64,000 bases of DNA from Allostella sp. ATCC 35155 (GTDB lineage Bacteria; Pseudomonadota; Alphaproteobacteria; ATCC43930; Allostellaceae): positions 487,001 through 551,000 of the forward strand of contig AP019701.1 in the NCBI GenBank assembly GCA_006738865.1. The letters run 5' to 3'. The translations under genes were made by a program, and so were the position numbers. The number at the start of each line of letters is the position of its first letter. Position 1 is the stretch's first letter. Under the pieces are notes generated by a model that saw only the letters and a program-made list of their open reading frames with translations, was not told where the DNA came from and did no database searches. This document shows, piece after piece, positions 29,000 to 38,232 of the stretch.

Positions 29000-29460
29000 G
29001 GCTCGCCGCCCCGGACACATGGCAGCGCCGACGTTTCCTTGGGGGAGGAGAGGGCGAGTGTCGTGCGCGTGCGCACGACGCCGGGCCAGCTCTTGATCCG
29101 GCGGCCGATCAGCCGTTCGAGATCGCCCGTGTTCCGCGCCCGCACCTTGAGGAGATAGGACCAGTCGCCGGTGACGTGGTGGCACTCCTGCACCTGCGGC
29201 TCGCCGAGGCAGCCGGCGATGAAGCCGGCATCGTCGCCGGGCGCAGCCAGCAGCACCTCGACGAAGGCGCAGACGTCGAAGCCGGCGCGCCGGGCGTCGA
29301 CATGCCCGTGGGTGCCGGCGAGCACGCCCTCGGCCGCCAGCCGGCGCAGCCGCTCGTTGACGGCGGAGGTGGAAAGGCCGACCTCGGCCGCCAGTGCGCT
29401 CAGGGCGCGCCGGCCATCGGCCTGCACGGCGTCGAGAAGAATTCGGTCTATCGAGTCCAT
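28993..29460 (-). CDS. Lrp/AsnC-family transcriptional regulator
   Basis: 155 aa. The N-terminal HTH (about 1-55) reads MDSIDRILLDAVQADGRRALSALAAEVGLSTSAVNERLRRL. The C-terminal RAM ligand-binding domain (about 65-145) has VCAFVEVLL, VTGDWSYLLKVRARNTGDLERLIGRRIKSWPGVVRTRTTLAL. Such proteins respond to amino acids and commonly autoregulate. The ATG at 29460 is chosen over one 21 bp upstream because it starts the HTH; the upstream ATG lies just beyond the palindrome. It precedes and overlaps the LysE exporter. Confidence 0.92.
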   Translation of the reverse strand: MDSIDRILLDAVQADGRRALSALAAEVGLSTSAVNERLRRLAAEGVLAGTHGHVDARRAGFDVCAFVEVLLAAPGDDAGFIAGCLGEPQVQECHHVTGDWSYLLKVRARNTGDLERLIGRRIKSWPGVVRTRTTLALSSPKETSALPCVRGGEPC

Positions 29461-29480
29461 GGCCGGACTATATCCGGCCA
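29460..29480. promoter_or_regulatory. Palindrome at the lrp start, candidate autoregulatory operator
   Basis: TGGCCGGA-CTATA-TCCGGCCA, a perfect 8-bp inverted repeat with a 5-bp AT-rich centre, directly abutting the lrp start codon. Lrp/AsnC sites are typically pseudo-palindromes with AT-rich centres. Binding here would block the promoter or initiation region of the lrp-lysE pair. Confidence 0.55.
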
Positions 29481-29508
29481 ATGGTCCTCTAGAAGGGAAA
29501 TTCTGCGC

Positions 29509-29910
29509 TCAGCTCCGGGGGTCGCGAGACTTTCCGGCGGCGTTGATGGCGGCCAGGTAGTTGGCCCACAGCCGCTCGCGGTCGCGGCCGATCTCGTAGA
29601 GATAGGCCCAGGAATAGATGCCGGTGTCGTGCAGGTCGTCGAAGCGGATGCGCACGGCATAATTGCCGACCGGTTCGAGGTCGAGGATGCCGACGTCGCG
29701 GCGACCGGCCACGAGAACCTTCTGCCCGGGCCCGTGCCCCTGCACCTCGGCCGAAGGGCTCTCGACGCGCAGGAATTCGGCCGGATAGACGAAACGGCTG
29801 CCGTCGTCGAAATCGACCTCCAGGCGGCGTTCGGCCTTCTCCAGCCGGATCTCGACCGGCCAGTGGGCCGTGCCGAAGCCCGAGCCGGCCGCGCTATTCC
29901 GGACGGGCAT
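29509..29910 (-). CDS. DUF971 (GBBH-like N-terminal domain) protein
   Basis: 133 aa. The segments [47 protein letters not shown] and [44 protein letters not shown] match the zinc-binding-like N-terminal domain of gamma-butyrobetaine hydroxylase, found alone in many bacteria. Stand-alone versions are linked to iron-sulfur or tRNA-related contexts but have no firm role. The ATG at 29910 is taken, overlapping the Trm112-like gene by 17 bp; an ATG at 29943 is possible. Confidence 0.85.
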   Translation of the reverse strand: MPVRNSAAGSGFGTAHWPVEIRLEKAERRLEVDFDDGSRFVYPAEFLRVESPSAEVQGHGPGQKVLVAGRRDVGILDLEPVGNYAVRIRFDDLHDTGIYSWAYLYEIGRDRERLWANYLAAINAAGKSRDPRS

Positions 29911-30124
29911 CGCCGCCTGCCGCCGCGCCCGAAGGTTCGCCATCGAGCTGGCGCGCCTCCTCGACCAGCATGATCGGGATGCCGTCCCGGATCGGGTAGG
30001 CGAGCCCGGCGTGGCGGCTGATCAGTTCCTGCCGCGCCGCATCGTACTCCAGCGCGTTCTTGGTCAGCGGGCAGACCAGGATTTCCAGGAGCTTGGGGTC
30101 GATGGTGGGACGCGGCTCGGTCAT
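29894..30124 (-). CDS. Trm112 family protein
   Basis: 76 aa. [51 protein letters not shown] is the compact Trm112/YcaR fold. Of the zinc cysteines of eukaryotic Trm112 only one is kept (ILVCPL), as usual in proteobacteria. Trm112 proteins stabilise or activate methyltransferases in eukaryotes; the bacterial partner is unclear. It lies between the LON-domain gene and the DUF971 gene, an arrangement recurrent in Alphaproteobacteria. Confidence 0.9.
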   Translation of the reverse strand: MTEPRPTIDPKLLEILVCPLTKNALEYDAARQELISRHAGLAYPIRDGIPIMLVEEARQLDGEPSGAAAGGDARPE

Positions 30125-30143
30125 GGCGGCTCCGCCTTCGGGG

Positions 30144-30818
30144 TCAGTGGCGCTGGGTGCTGGGGTCTTCGGCCGACGGCGGCGTCACGGCTGCCATCTC
30201 CATGAGGGCGATCAAGGTCTCGCCGCGCCGGGTGGCGTCGCTCGCCTCCAGCAGCGCCTGCTTCTCGCTGGGGCCGAACGGGCAGACCATCGAAAGCGCG
30301 ACCACGAGGCGGTCGTCCGGCGTGTTCTTGATCGTGTCCCAGTCGGCCGACAGGCCCTCGGCCTTGAAGTAGGCCTCGATGGCCTGGAGCAGCCGGCTGC
30401 GGTCGAGGGTCGGCGGCGGGCCGTCCGCCATGTCGTCGGCGAAGGGCGCCCAGTCGGCGATGACACGGCGATAGCCGCGTGTCGTCGGCATCTCGTCGCC
30501 GACGGCGAACCGGCAGAGGCCGGCCAGCGTGATGAGGTAGCGCCCGTCGTCGGTCTCGCTGAAGGCGGTGATGCGGCCGGCGCAGCCGGTGCGCCACAGG
30601 GCCGGCGGCGGCCCGTCGGGCCGCTCCTCGCCCTGCGGCTGGATCATGCCGATGATCCGGTCGCCGGCCAGCGCGTCCTGGACCATGTTGAGATAGCGCG
30701 GCTCGAAGACGTTGAGCGGCAGCCGCCCGTCCGGCAGCAGCAGCACGCCCGGCAGCGGAAAGACGGGGATGGTCCGCGGCAGGGCCGCGAAGGCCGGATC
30801 GAACGGACGCCGGCTCAT
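30144..30818 (-). CDS. LON substrate-binding (N-terminal) domain protein
   Basis: 224 aa, a stand-alone LON N-domain: [35 protein letters not shown], then IGMIQPQG, the GCAGRITAF strand and [13 protein letters not shown]. There is no ATPase or Ser-Lys protease domain, so it is not a protease itself. It is 13 bp downstream of the CnoX gene, and their co-occurrence is common in this bacterial class. It may act as an adaptor for misfolded proteins, which is inference. Confidence 0.9.
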   Translation of the reverse strand: MSRRPFDPAFAALPRTIPVFPLPGVLLLPDGRLPLNVFEPRYLNMVQDALAGDRIIGMIQPQGEERPDGPPPALWRTGCAGRITAFSETDDGRYLITLAGLCRFAVGDEMPTTRGYRRVIADWAPFADDMADGPPPTLDRSRLLQAIEAYFKAEGLSADWDTIKNTPDDRLVVALSMVCPFGPSEKQALLEASDATRRGETLIALMEMAAVTPPSAEDPSTQRH

Positions 30819-30831
30819 CCCCGCCTCCGGC

Positions 30832-31743
30832 TCAGGAGAAGAGGATCGAGGACAGGCGCTTGCGGCCCTCCGCCGCCAGCGGATCGGTGAAGCCGAGCGC
30901 CTCGAACAGCTTCAGGAGCTGCTTGCGCGCGGCCTCCTCGTTCCACTTGCGGTCGCGCCGGATGCTCTCCAGCAGCTGGTCCATGGCGGCCTCGCGCTCG
31001 CCGGCGGCATAGAGCGCCGTCGACAGGTCGAGGCGGGCCTGATGGTCGTTCGGGTCGGCGGCGAGCTTGGCCTCGAACTCGGCGAAGGCGCCGCGGGCGC
31101 GCTCGCCCTCCTCGGCCAGATCGACCGCGGCGCGCACGGCGACGATGTCGGCATGGTTCGCCTGGTCGGGCGGCACCTGGGCCAGCGCCTCGCGCGCGCC
31201 CTCGATGTCCTTGGCCTCGAGCTGGACGCGGACGATGCCGGCGATGGCCGCGACGTTGCCGGGCTCGGCCTCCAGGATCTGGGCATAGATGTTGCCGGCG
31301 GTGCCGATGTCGCCCTCGGCCATGGCCTCCTTGGCCATCGCCAGCGCGTCCTCGATCGGCGACTGGCGCGGGCCCGCCAGCTTGGCCATCTTCTGCACGA
31401 ACTGCTTCAGCTGGCTCTCCGGCAGGGCGCCGACGAAGCCGTCGACGGGGCGCCCGTCCTTGAAGGCATAGACGGCCGGGATCGACTGGATCCGCATCTG
31501 GCCCGCCAGATCCTGGTTCTCGTCGATATTGACCTTGACCATGCGCACGGCGCCGCGCGCCTCCTTCACCGCCTTCTCGAGCGCGGGCCCGAGCTGGCGG
31601 CAGGGGCCGCACCAGGGCGCCCAGAAGTCGACGATGACCGGCTGGTCGAACGAGGCGTCCACCACGTCGGCCATGAAGGTGGCCGTGCTGGTGTTCTTGA
31701 CGAGATCGGCCGCCGCGGGGGCGGCGGCGAGGATGGGCTCCAT
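30832..31743 (-). CDS. cnoX: Thioredoxin-TPR chaperedoxin (CnoX/YbbN-like)
   Basis: 303 aa. The N-terminal thioredoxin domain has an intact WCGPC active site (Cys45 and Cys48) and the cis-Pro in IQSIPAVYAF. The C-terminal half (about 120-300) is TPR-like helices rich in Ala and Glu. Unlike E. coli CnoX, which lacks the redox pair, alphaproteobacterial versions keep CXXC and can reduce disulfides while holding clients for GroEL. It precedes the LON-domain gene in the operon. Confidence 0.92.
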   Translation of the reverse strand: MEPILAAAPAAADLVKNTSTATFMADVVDASFDQPVIVDFWAPWCGPCRQLGPALEKAVKEARGAVRMVKVNIDENQDLAGQMRIQSIPAVYAFKDGRPVDGFVGALPESQLKQFVQKMAKLAGPRQSPIEDALAMAKEAMAEGDIGTAGNIYAQILEAEPGNVAAIAGIVRVQLEAKDIEGAREALAQVPPDQANHADIVAVRAAVDLAEEGERARGAFAEFEAKLAADPNDHQARLDLSTALYAAGEREAAMDQLLESIRRDRKWNEEAARKQLLKLFEALGFTDPLAAEGRKRLSSILFS

Positions 31744-31843
31744 CGGCGGGTCTCTCGGGCGTGGACGGTGAATGCGGAAATCCGCCTTCTAGATGGCGGG
31801 TCGGGCGGCGCGAGGCAAGGGTGCAAGCGGGCGGCGGCCCGGC

Positions 31844-33439
<1,596 letters not shown>

Positions 33440-33450
33440 GGGCGTCCTTG

Positions 33451-33990
33451 TCAGGCGAGGTCGGCGATGGCGGGCGTATGGCCGCAGGCGGCGATGAACC
33501 GCAGGAGGTCGCCCGGCGCGATCGCCGTCGTCGCCCGGTTGGTCAGCGGGTGATAGTTGAGCGGGTCGAAGGTCATCATCTCGCGGTCGAGCACGACCGA
33601 GACGCGCCGCTCGACGTCGTTGATCAGCGCGAAGGGCGTCACCGCGCCCGGCGTGATGCCCAGCGTCTCGACCAGCAGCTCGGGCCGGCCGAAGGACAGC
33701 CGGGCCGAGCCGATGCGGTCGGACAGCGTCTTCATGTCGATCGCCCGGTCCTCCAGCGTCACGACCAGCCACAGCCGGTCCTTGCGGTCCTTGAGGAACA
33801 GGTTCTTGCAGTGCCCGCCCGGCAGGTCGCCGCGCAGGCGGCGGCTCTCCTCGACCGTGAAGAGCGGCGGATGCTCGACGGTACGGGTGGCGATGCCGAG
33901 CTCGGCGAGGCGGGCCAGCAGGCGCTCGGGCGTGGCGTGGTGCGGCGCCGGGGCCAGCGCCGGGGCGGCGGTTTCGATCGTCGATGTCAT
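33451..33990 (-). CDS. Prolyl-tRNA editing protein ProX (YbaK/EbsC fold)
   Basis: 179 aa. LLARLAELGIATRTVEHPPLFTVEESRRLRGDLPGGHCKNLFLKDRKDRLWLVV carries the editing-domain hallmark HCKNLFLKD, whose Lys is catalytic in Ala-tRNA-Pro deacylases (ProXp-ala/PrdX). GSARLSFGRPELLVETLGITPGAVTPFALIND completes the domain. It clears mischarged tRNA-Pro in trans. It is immediately upstream of prfC on the same strand. Confidence 0.93.
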   Translation of the reverse strand: MTSTIETAAPALAPAPHHATPERLLARLAELGIATRTVEHPPLFTVEESRRLRGDLPGGHCKNLFLKDRKDRLWLVVTLEDRAIDMKTLSDRIGSARLSFGRPELLVETLGITPGAVTPFALINDVERRVSVVLDREMMTFDPLNYHPLTNRATTAIAPGDLLRFIAACGHTPAIADLA

Positions 33991-34043
33991 GGTCCGGCCC
34001 GTATATACGGGGCCGCCGGGGCCGCGGCAACGTGGGATGCGGA

Positions 34044-34062
34044 AACCCCCAACAAGGGGGTT
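34044..34062. other. GC hairpin overlapping the tRNA promoter
   Basis: AACCCCC (34044-34050), loop AACAA, GGGGGTT (34056-34062): a perfect 7-bp stem. It abuts and slightly overlaps the -35 element of the tRNA-Gly promoter. Whether it acts as a structural or regulatory element is unknown. Confidence 0.4.
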
Positions 34063-34088
34063 GCATTCGAATCGGCCCTGGATATTAT
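34061..34088 (+). promoter_or_regulatory. Promoter of tRNA-Gly
   Basis: -35 TTGCAT (34061-34066) and -10 TATTAT (34083-34088) are separated by 16 bp, about 45 bp before the 5' end of the tRNA. This implies a leader of roughly 35-40 nt that RNase P would remove. It is one of the few AT-rich stretches in the window. Confidence 0.6.
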
Positions 34089-34132
34089 CCGCGCCCTGTC
34101 CGCCGCCGATGGCGACGCGGACGAACCGGGAT

Positions 34133-34207
34133 GCGGGCGTAGCTCAGGGGTAGAGCACAACCTTGCCAAGGTTGGGGTCGGGCGTTCGAATCGCCTCGCC
34201 CGCTCCA
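34133..34207 (+). tRNA. tRNA-Gly (anticodon GCC)
   Basis: A complete cloverleaf can be folded. The acceptor stem is GCGGGCG/CGCCCGC and the D arm GCTC-AGGGGTA-GAGC. The anticodon stem CAACC/GGTTG encloses the loop TTGCCAA with anticodon GCC. The T arm GGGCG-TTCGAAT-CGCCT carries one G-U pair. The discriminator is T and the CCA end is encoded. It reads GGC and GGU codons, which dominate this GC-rich genome. Confidence 0.97.
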
Positions 34208-34230
34208 GGTTCGATCAAGGACGGTAGAAC

Positions 34231-34260
34231 AAGGCTCGCTGCGGCGGGCCTTTTGTCGTT
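34231..34260 (+). terminator. Rho-independent terminator after tRNA-Gly
   Basis: A 9-bp stem AAGGCTCGC / GCGGGCCTT with tetraloop TGCG (34240-34243) is followed by TTTTGTCGTT. It ends the monocistronic tRNA transcript 24 bp after the gene and separates it from the downstream channel gene. Confidence 0.8.
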
Positions 34261-34288
34261 TCAGGCGTCCGTGCGAGGGTGCCCTCCC

Positions 34289-34930
34289 ATGTTCGACACC
34301 TTCGCCGCCGTGCTCGACTGGTTCGGGATCGTGATCTTCGCGATCAGCGGCGCGCTCGTCGCCTCGCGCAAGCAGATGGACATCTTCGGCTTCGTGCTGC
34401 TCGGCACGGTGACCGGGATCGGCGGCGGCACGGTGCGCGACGTGCTGCTGGGGGCGCTGCCGGTATTCTGGGTGACGGGGCCGGGCCATCTCGTCACCTG
34501 CGTGCTGGTGTCGGCCGCCACCTTCTTCCTCGCCCACATCCCGCAGTCGCGCTACCGGCTGCTCTTGTGGTTCGACGCGGTCGGCATGGCGCTGTTCGCG
34601 GTGACGGGGGCGGAAAAGGCCCTGCTGCTCGGCAGCGGGCCGATTGTGGCGGTCGCCATGGGCGTCGTCGGCGCAACCTTCGGCGGCATCATCCGCGACG
34701 TCCTGGGCGGCGAGAGCCCGGTCATCCTGCGGCGGGAGATCTATGTCTCGGCGGCGCTCGCCGGTGCCGCCCTGTTCGTCGGCGCCTCCGAACTCGATGT
34801 GCCGCGGGAATGGGCGCTGGCCGCGGGCTTCGTCGTGGCGGCCGGCATCCGCCTGGCGGCCCTGCGCTGGGACTGGTCGCTGCCGCGCTATCGGCCGCGG
34901 CCGGGACGGGATCCGGGGGCATTGCCGTGA
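34289..34930 (+). CDS. TRIC-family (UPF0126/YadS-like) cation channel protein
   Basis: 213 aa with seven predicted helices in a 3+3+1 layout. The paired motifs GIGGGTVRDVLLG and GATFGGIIRDVLGGESPVILRREIY are the two glycine-rich kinked helices of prokaryotic trimeric intracellular cation channels. Bacterial members conduct monovalent cations; some have been proposed to transport glycine. The direct tRNA-Gly neighbour is probably coincidental. The ATG at 34289 starts the first helix. The stop is 7 bp from the convergent methyltransferase. Confidence 0.9.
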   Translation: MFDTFAAVLDWFGIVIFAISGALVASRKQMDIFGFVLLGTVTGIGGGTVRDVLLGALPVFWVTGPGHLVTCVLVSAATFFLAHIPQSRYRLLLWFDAVGMALFAVTGAEKALLLGSGPIVAVAMGVVGATFGGIIRDVLGGESPVILRREIYVSAALAGAALFVGASELDVPREWALAAGFVVAAGIRLAALRWDWSLPRYRPRPGRDPGALP

Positions 34931-34937
34931 CCCGTGA

Positions 34938-36299
34938 TCAGCCGCGGCGCAGCACGAACAGGTCCTGGTGCCCCCACCAGTATCCCGGCTCGTACTGCAG
35001 GCACTCCGCCGCCGGCAGGGTTGCGATCTGGGCGTCGACGAATTCCCGGCTGGTGACGGTCTGGCCGTAGTCGCCGCCGTCGAGATCGTGCTGCTCGCTG
35101 CCGGGCGCGAACCAGAAGCCGTCCGCCTCGAGCGGCTTTTCCCCCATCTGCGCCATGCTGGCCAGACCGTGGGTGGTGAAGAGGAGCAGCCCGCCCGGTC
35201 GCAGGCCCCGGTACAGCCGTTGCAGCCAGCGCGTCCAGGTCGAGCGCGGCATGTGCGAGAAGAACGACAGCACGAAGATGACATCGAACGCCTGCGGCAG
35301 TTCCAGTTCCTCCGGGACGGTCGCGGACTGGATCGTCGGCACGGAGAAGGTCCGGGCGTTGAAGGCGTTGGCCGCCGGATGGATGTCGCAGGCGGCGAGC
35401 CGGTGCGGCGCGAGCGCGGCCCGGGCGTGCCGGGTCACCGCGCCGTAGCCCGACGCGAATTCGAGGATCTCGAGGGGCGGCGTGCCCGGCATCCAGCGGT
35501 CGACGATCGCGCGCACCTGCGCGGCGGACCGCGCCCCGTCGGTGAAATAGTAGCGGACGGCCTCCGCCTTCGAGGCGAAGCTCCGATGCTCCCAGATGAA
35601 GCGGAAGATGGCGTCGCCGGCATGCACGTCGGCGGACACGCCCACGGCCTGCGCGGCCGCCTCGCAGAGCTGCCGGACGGCCGGCGGCCCCGCGGCGGAT
35701 GGCACCGCGGGCGGGCTCGCCTTGCGGGTCGGAGAGGGCCAGCTGCGGGCAACGTAGACGTCCGTGAATTCCCCGACGATGCCGTGCGTGGGATCGTGAA
35801 AGCGCGTCACCTCCACGTCCAGGCCGGACCAGGCATGAATCCGTTCCGCCCGCCCGAGTGCCTCGTGGCCGACCGGCAGCGTGAACAGGATGGCACCGCC
35901 GGGCCGCAGCGTGCGCGCGGCCTCCGACAGGGCGCGGTCGGGCCGTTCGCACTGCTGCAGCACGTCGAGTGCCACGACGAGTTCGAAGGATTGGTCGGGG
36001 AAGGTCCGGGCCTCCGGATCCTCGGATCGGGCGGTGTAGGCGGCACATTCGCGCTGCAGCTTGCGCGACAGCGCGCCCCCGCCCGGCGCCAGCTCGTGAA
36101 GCCGCTGCCCGCGCCAGCCGGGGCGGCGGCGGGCGAGGATCATGGCCAGGGCCCGCTCATGCGGCAGCGACCCGCAGTCCCCACACCGCAGATGCGCGCG
36201 ATAGAAGTCATCGGAGGATCGGAACCGGGTCGGCCGCTCGCACACGGGGCAGAATCCCGGTCGGTCGTAGCCGCCGGCGAGGTGGTCGTTGTCGCTCAT
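34938..36299 (-). CDS. Zinc-ribbon protein with two methyltransferase-like domains
   Basis: 453 aa of unusual architecture. A treble Cys cluster (Cys17, Cys20, Cys39, Cys42) opens the protein. Residues about 65-185 form a Methyltransf_11-like domain with a degenerate SAM loop HELAPGGGALSRKL but intact DQSFELVVALDVLQQCERPDRAL and LRPGGAILFTLP. After a Pro/Ala linker, residues about 205-450 are a second class I domain with motif I ILEFASGYGAVTRHARAAL, acidic loop ACDIHPAAN and FDVIFVLSFFSHMPR. Its ATG overlaps the DUF763 stop in ATGA, so the two are translationally coupled. The substrate is unknown. Confidence 0.88.
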   Translation of the reverse strand: MSDNDHLAGGYDRPGFCPVCERPTRFRSSDDFYRAHLRCGDCGSLPHERALAMILARRRPGWRGQRLHELAPGGGALSRKLQRECAAYTARSEDPEARTFPDQSFELVVALDVLQQCERPDRALSEAARTLRPGGAILFTLPVGHEALGRAERIHAWSGLDVEVTRFHDPTHGIVGEFTDVYVARSWPSPTRKASPPAVPSAAGPPAVRQLCEAAAQAVGVSADVHAGDAIFRFIWEHRSFASKAEAVRYYFTDGARSAAQVRAIVDRWMPGTPPLEILEFASGYGAVTRHARAALAPHRLAACDIHPAANAFNARTFSVPTIQSATVPEELELPQAFDVIFVLSFFSHMPRSTWTRWLQRLYRGLRPGGLLLFTTHGLASMAQMGEKPLEADGFWFAPGSEQHDLDGGDYGQTVTSREFVDAQIATLPAAECLQYEPGYWWGHQDLFVLRRG

Positions 36300-37600
36300 C
36301 GTGCCGAGTCTCGCCGGTGGGTGACGGGCTGTCCAGCGCTGGTCGGCCGGGCTTCGGTCGTAGTGTTCTCCGCCGCCGGCCGCTCCCAGCCGAAGACGCT
36401 GCGCCCGCCGAGGTCGGCCGAGCGGCGGCGCTCGCCGGCCACGAACTCCGGCAGCGACGGCCCGGTGGCGTCGCGCTCGAGCCGCCGGGCCTCGCGGTCG
36501 AGGCGGCGGATCGCCGCCAGCTGCTCGTCGCGGCCCAGCTTCGCGCGGTCGACGGCGGTCTTCATGACCGCGATCGTCCGGTCCAGGACCAGGGTCGGCA
36601 CCGGATAGGGATGGCGGTCCTTGCCGCCATGGGCGAGCGAGAAGCGGGCGGGGTCGGCGAAGCGGCAGGGGGTGCCGTGGACCACCTCCGCCACCTGGGC
36701 CAGCGCCAGCACCGTCCGCGGCCCTACCCCCGGAACCAGCAGCAGCTCGGAGAAGTCGCGCGGGCCGCGATCGGCGGCAGCGGCCAGCGCCCCATGCAGC
36801 CGGCGCAGGACGACGTCCTCCGGCCGCACGTCGTGGCGGGCCGGCAGCACGAGGTGGGGCAGGGTCGGCGCCTCCGGCGGAGCCGGCGGCCGTCCGTGGA
36901 GCGTCGCCAGCTCGTGCACGATGCCGTTGGGGCCGGCTTCCGTCAGGAGGTCGAGTTGCGCTGCCCGCGCACCGGCCGCACGGCGGTCGGTCAGGTTGAC
37001 GATGGTGCCGCGATCCGGCCCGTCGATCGCCGCATGCGGCGCTTCGACGAAGCTGGCGAGCCCCTCGGACAGCCAGTGATAGCGCCGGGCGAGGCGCGCA
37101 TCGCCGTCCATGCCCTGCTGCACGACGACCCACAGGCCGTCGTCGGCGACGACGAAGCCGTGCAGGTAGAGGTCGAAGCCGTCCTGCACCGCCGCGCCGT
37201 CGACCTTGGCGACGAGGCGGCTGGTGCGGGCGAGCGCCGCGCCGTCGAGGCCCGTCCGCTCGCCCACGGCCGTAAGCTCGTCGGGCGTCCGCCGCGAGTG
37301 CCGGCCGCGCCCGCCGCAGACATGCAGACCAAGCTCGGCCGAGCGCGGCGCCAGCCCGCGCTTCAGCGCCCCCAGGACGCTGGTGGTGATGCCGGAGGAA
37401 TGCCAGTCCATGCCCATCACGGCGCCGAAGCACTGGAACCAGAAGGGATGGGCGAGCCGGCGCAGGAACTCCGCCCGGCCGTACTCCAGGATGATCGCCT
37501 CGGCGATCACCACGCCGAGCTTGGCCATGCGCTGGGCGAGCCACGGCGGCACGCGCCCGCCATGGAGCGGAAGATCGGCGCTGCCGGTCCGTCGGGTCAT
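36296..37600 (-). CDS. DUF763 protein with helix-hairpin-helix motif
   Basis: 434 aa, full-length DUF763. The conserved N-terminal core reads RTGSADLPLHGGRVPPWLAQRM and WFQCFGAVMGMDWHSSGITTSV. Residues about 284-310 (ELLLVPGVGPRTVLALAQVAEVVHG) form a helix-hairpin-helix like those in DNA-repair proteins, and a basic Arg/Lys-rich C-terminal helix follows. No biochemical function is established to my knowledge. The ATG at 37600 begins the conserved region. Directly upstream are a sigma70-type promoter and a LexA box, suggesting DNA-damage induction. It is coupled to the double methyltransferase gene. Confidence 0.9.
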   Translation of the reverse strand: MTRRTGSADLPLHGGRVPPWLAQRMAKLGVVIAEAIILEYGRAEFLRRLAHPFWFQCFGAVMGMDWHSSGITTSVLGALKRGLAPRSAELGLHVCGGRGRHSRRTPDELTAVGERTGLDGAALARTSRLVAKVDGAAVQDGFDLYLHGFVVADDGLWVVVQQGMDGDARLARRYHWLSEGLASFVEAPHAAIDGPDRGTIVNLTDRRAAGARAAQLDLLTEAGPNGIVHELATLHGRPPAPPEAPTLPHLVLPARHDVRPEDVVLRRLHGALAAAADRGPRDFSELLLVPGVGPRTVLALAQVAEVVHGTPCRFADPARFSLAHGGKDRHPYPVPTLVLDRTIAVMKTAVDRAKLGRDEQLAAIRRLDREARRLERDATGPSLPEFVAGERRRSADLGGRSVFGWERPAAENTTTEARPTSAGQPVTHRRDSAR

Positions 37601-37621
37601 CGGATCCCGCGATTGCCTAAA

Positions 37622-37636
37622 GAACAAACATGGAAC
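37622..37636 (-). promoter_or_regulatory. LexA (SOS) box, alphaproteobacterial type
   Basis: On the minus strand it reads GTTC-CATGTTT-GTTC, an exact match to the GTTC-N7-GTTC consensus of Alphaproteobacteria. It lies 22-36 bp upstream of the DUF763 ATG and overlaps the -10 hexamer, the expected position for repression. Confidence 0.72.
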
Positions 37637-37662
37637 ATACTGACGGCCGCGGCCGCTGTCAC
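37634..37662 (-). promoter_or_regulatory. Promoter of the DUF763-methyltransferase operon
   Basis: Minus strand -35 GTGACA (37657-37662), a 17-bp spacer and -10 TATGTT (37634-37639). Transcription would start near 37627, giving a leader of about 27 nt. The LexA box covers the -10 and start point. No strong ribosome-binding site precedes the ATG. Confidence 0.55.
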
Positions 37663-37696
37663 CCATCGATCATGTGTGCATAACTCAACCGATCAG

Positions 37697-37728
37697 TTGA
37701 CAGTTATTCCCACAGCAGACACTATACC
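37697..37728 (+). promoter_or_regulatory. Possible promoter for the VOC gene
   Basis: A perfect TTGACA (37697-37702) is followed by TATACC at 37723; the 20-bp spacing is longer than ideal. The region 37601-37800 is visibly more AT-rich than its surroundings and is otherwise non-coding. Confidence 0.35.
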
Positions 37729-37800
37729 TCCGAGTTGACTTCTCCGGGGCAGGGCGTCTTCCCGATGTGCCGCCCCGGCCGATCCGGGAAAGGTCCAGTC

Positions 37801-38211
37801 ATGAACGTGCAGCCCTATCTGATGTTCGACGGCCGCTGCGAAGAGGCGATCGCGTTCTACCGCACCGCGCTCGGCGCCGAGGTCCAGGAACTGATGCGCA
37901 ACCGGGAGAATCCGGAAGCGGGCATGGTCCGAGCCGGCACCGAGGACAAGATCATGCATGCGAGCCTGCGCTTCGGCGGGACGACGGTCATGATGTCGGA
38001 CGGGCACTGCGCCGGCCAGCCCAGCTTCCAGGGCTTCTCCCTCACCATCATGCCGCCCGACGATGCCGCCGGCGCTGCCGTATTCGCCGCCCTGGCCGAG
38101 GGCGGGAACGTATTGATGCCGATGTCGCCGACCTTCTTCGCGTCCAGCTTCGGCATGGTCGCCGACCGCTTCGGCGTGTCCTGGATGGTCTATGTGCAGC
38201 CGGCAGCGTAG
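37801..38211 (+). CDS. VOC family protein, PhnB-like
   Basis: 136 aa. MNVQPYLMFDGRCEEAIAFYRTALGAEVQELMR and MHASLRFGGTTVMMSDG with a C-terminal FADRFGVSW-like segment (ADRFGVSWMVYV) are the PhnB/3-demethylubiquinone-9 methyltransferase-like VOC pattern. Such proteins form metal-dependent or metal-free dimers; members annotated PhnB have no clear activity. It stands alone between the DUF763 operon and the convergent oxygenase. Confidence 0.9.
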   Translation: MNVQPYLMFDGRCEEAIAFYRTALGAEVQELMRNRENPEAGMVRAGTEDKIMHASLRFGGTTVMMSDGHCAGQPSFQGFSLTIMPPDDAAGAAVFAALAEGGNVLMPMSPTFFASSFGMVADRFGVSWMVYVQPAA

Positions 38212-38232
38212 CCACGCTCCCGGCCCTGCGCG

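Noticed and set aside
28993-29185. Longer LysE-family start near 29185
   Set aside because: The extension is the shadow of the lrp coding sequence in another frame; the LysE signature starts right after 28999.
34133-34930. Functional link between tRNA-Gly and the TRIC-family channel proposed for glycine transport
   Set aside because: A strong terminator separates them, and adjacency alone is not evidence.
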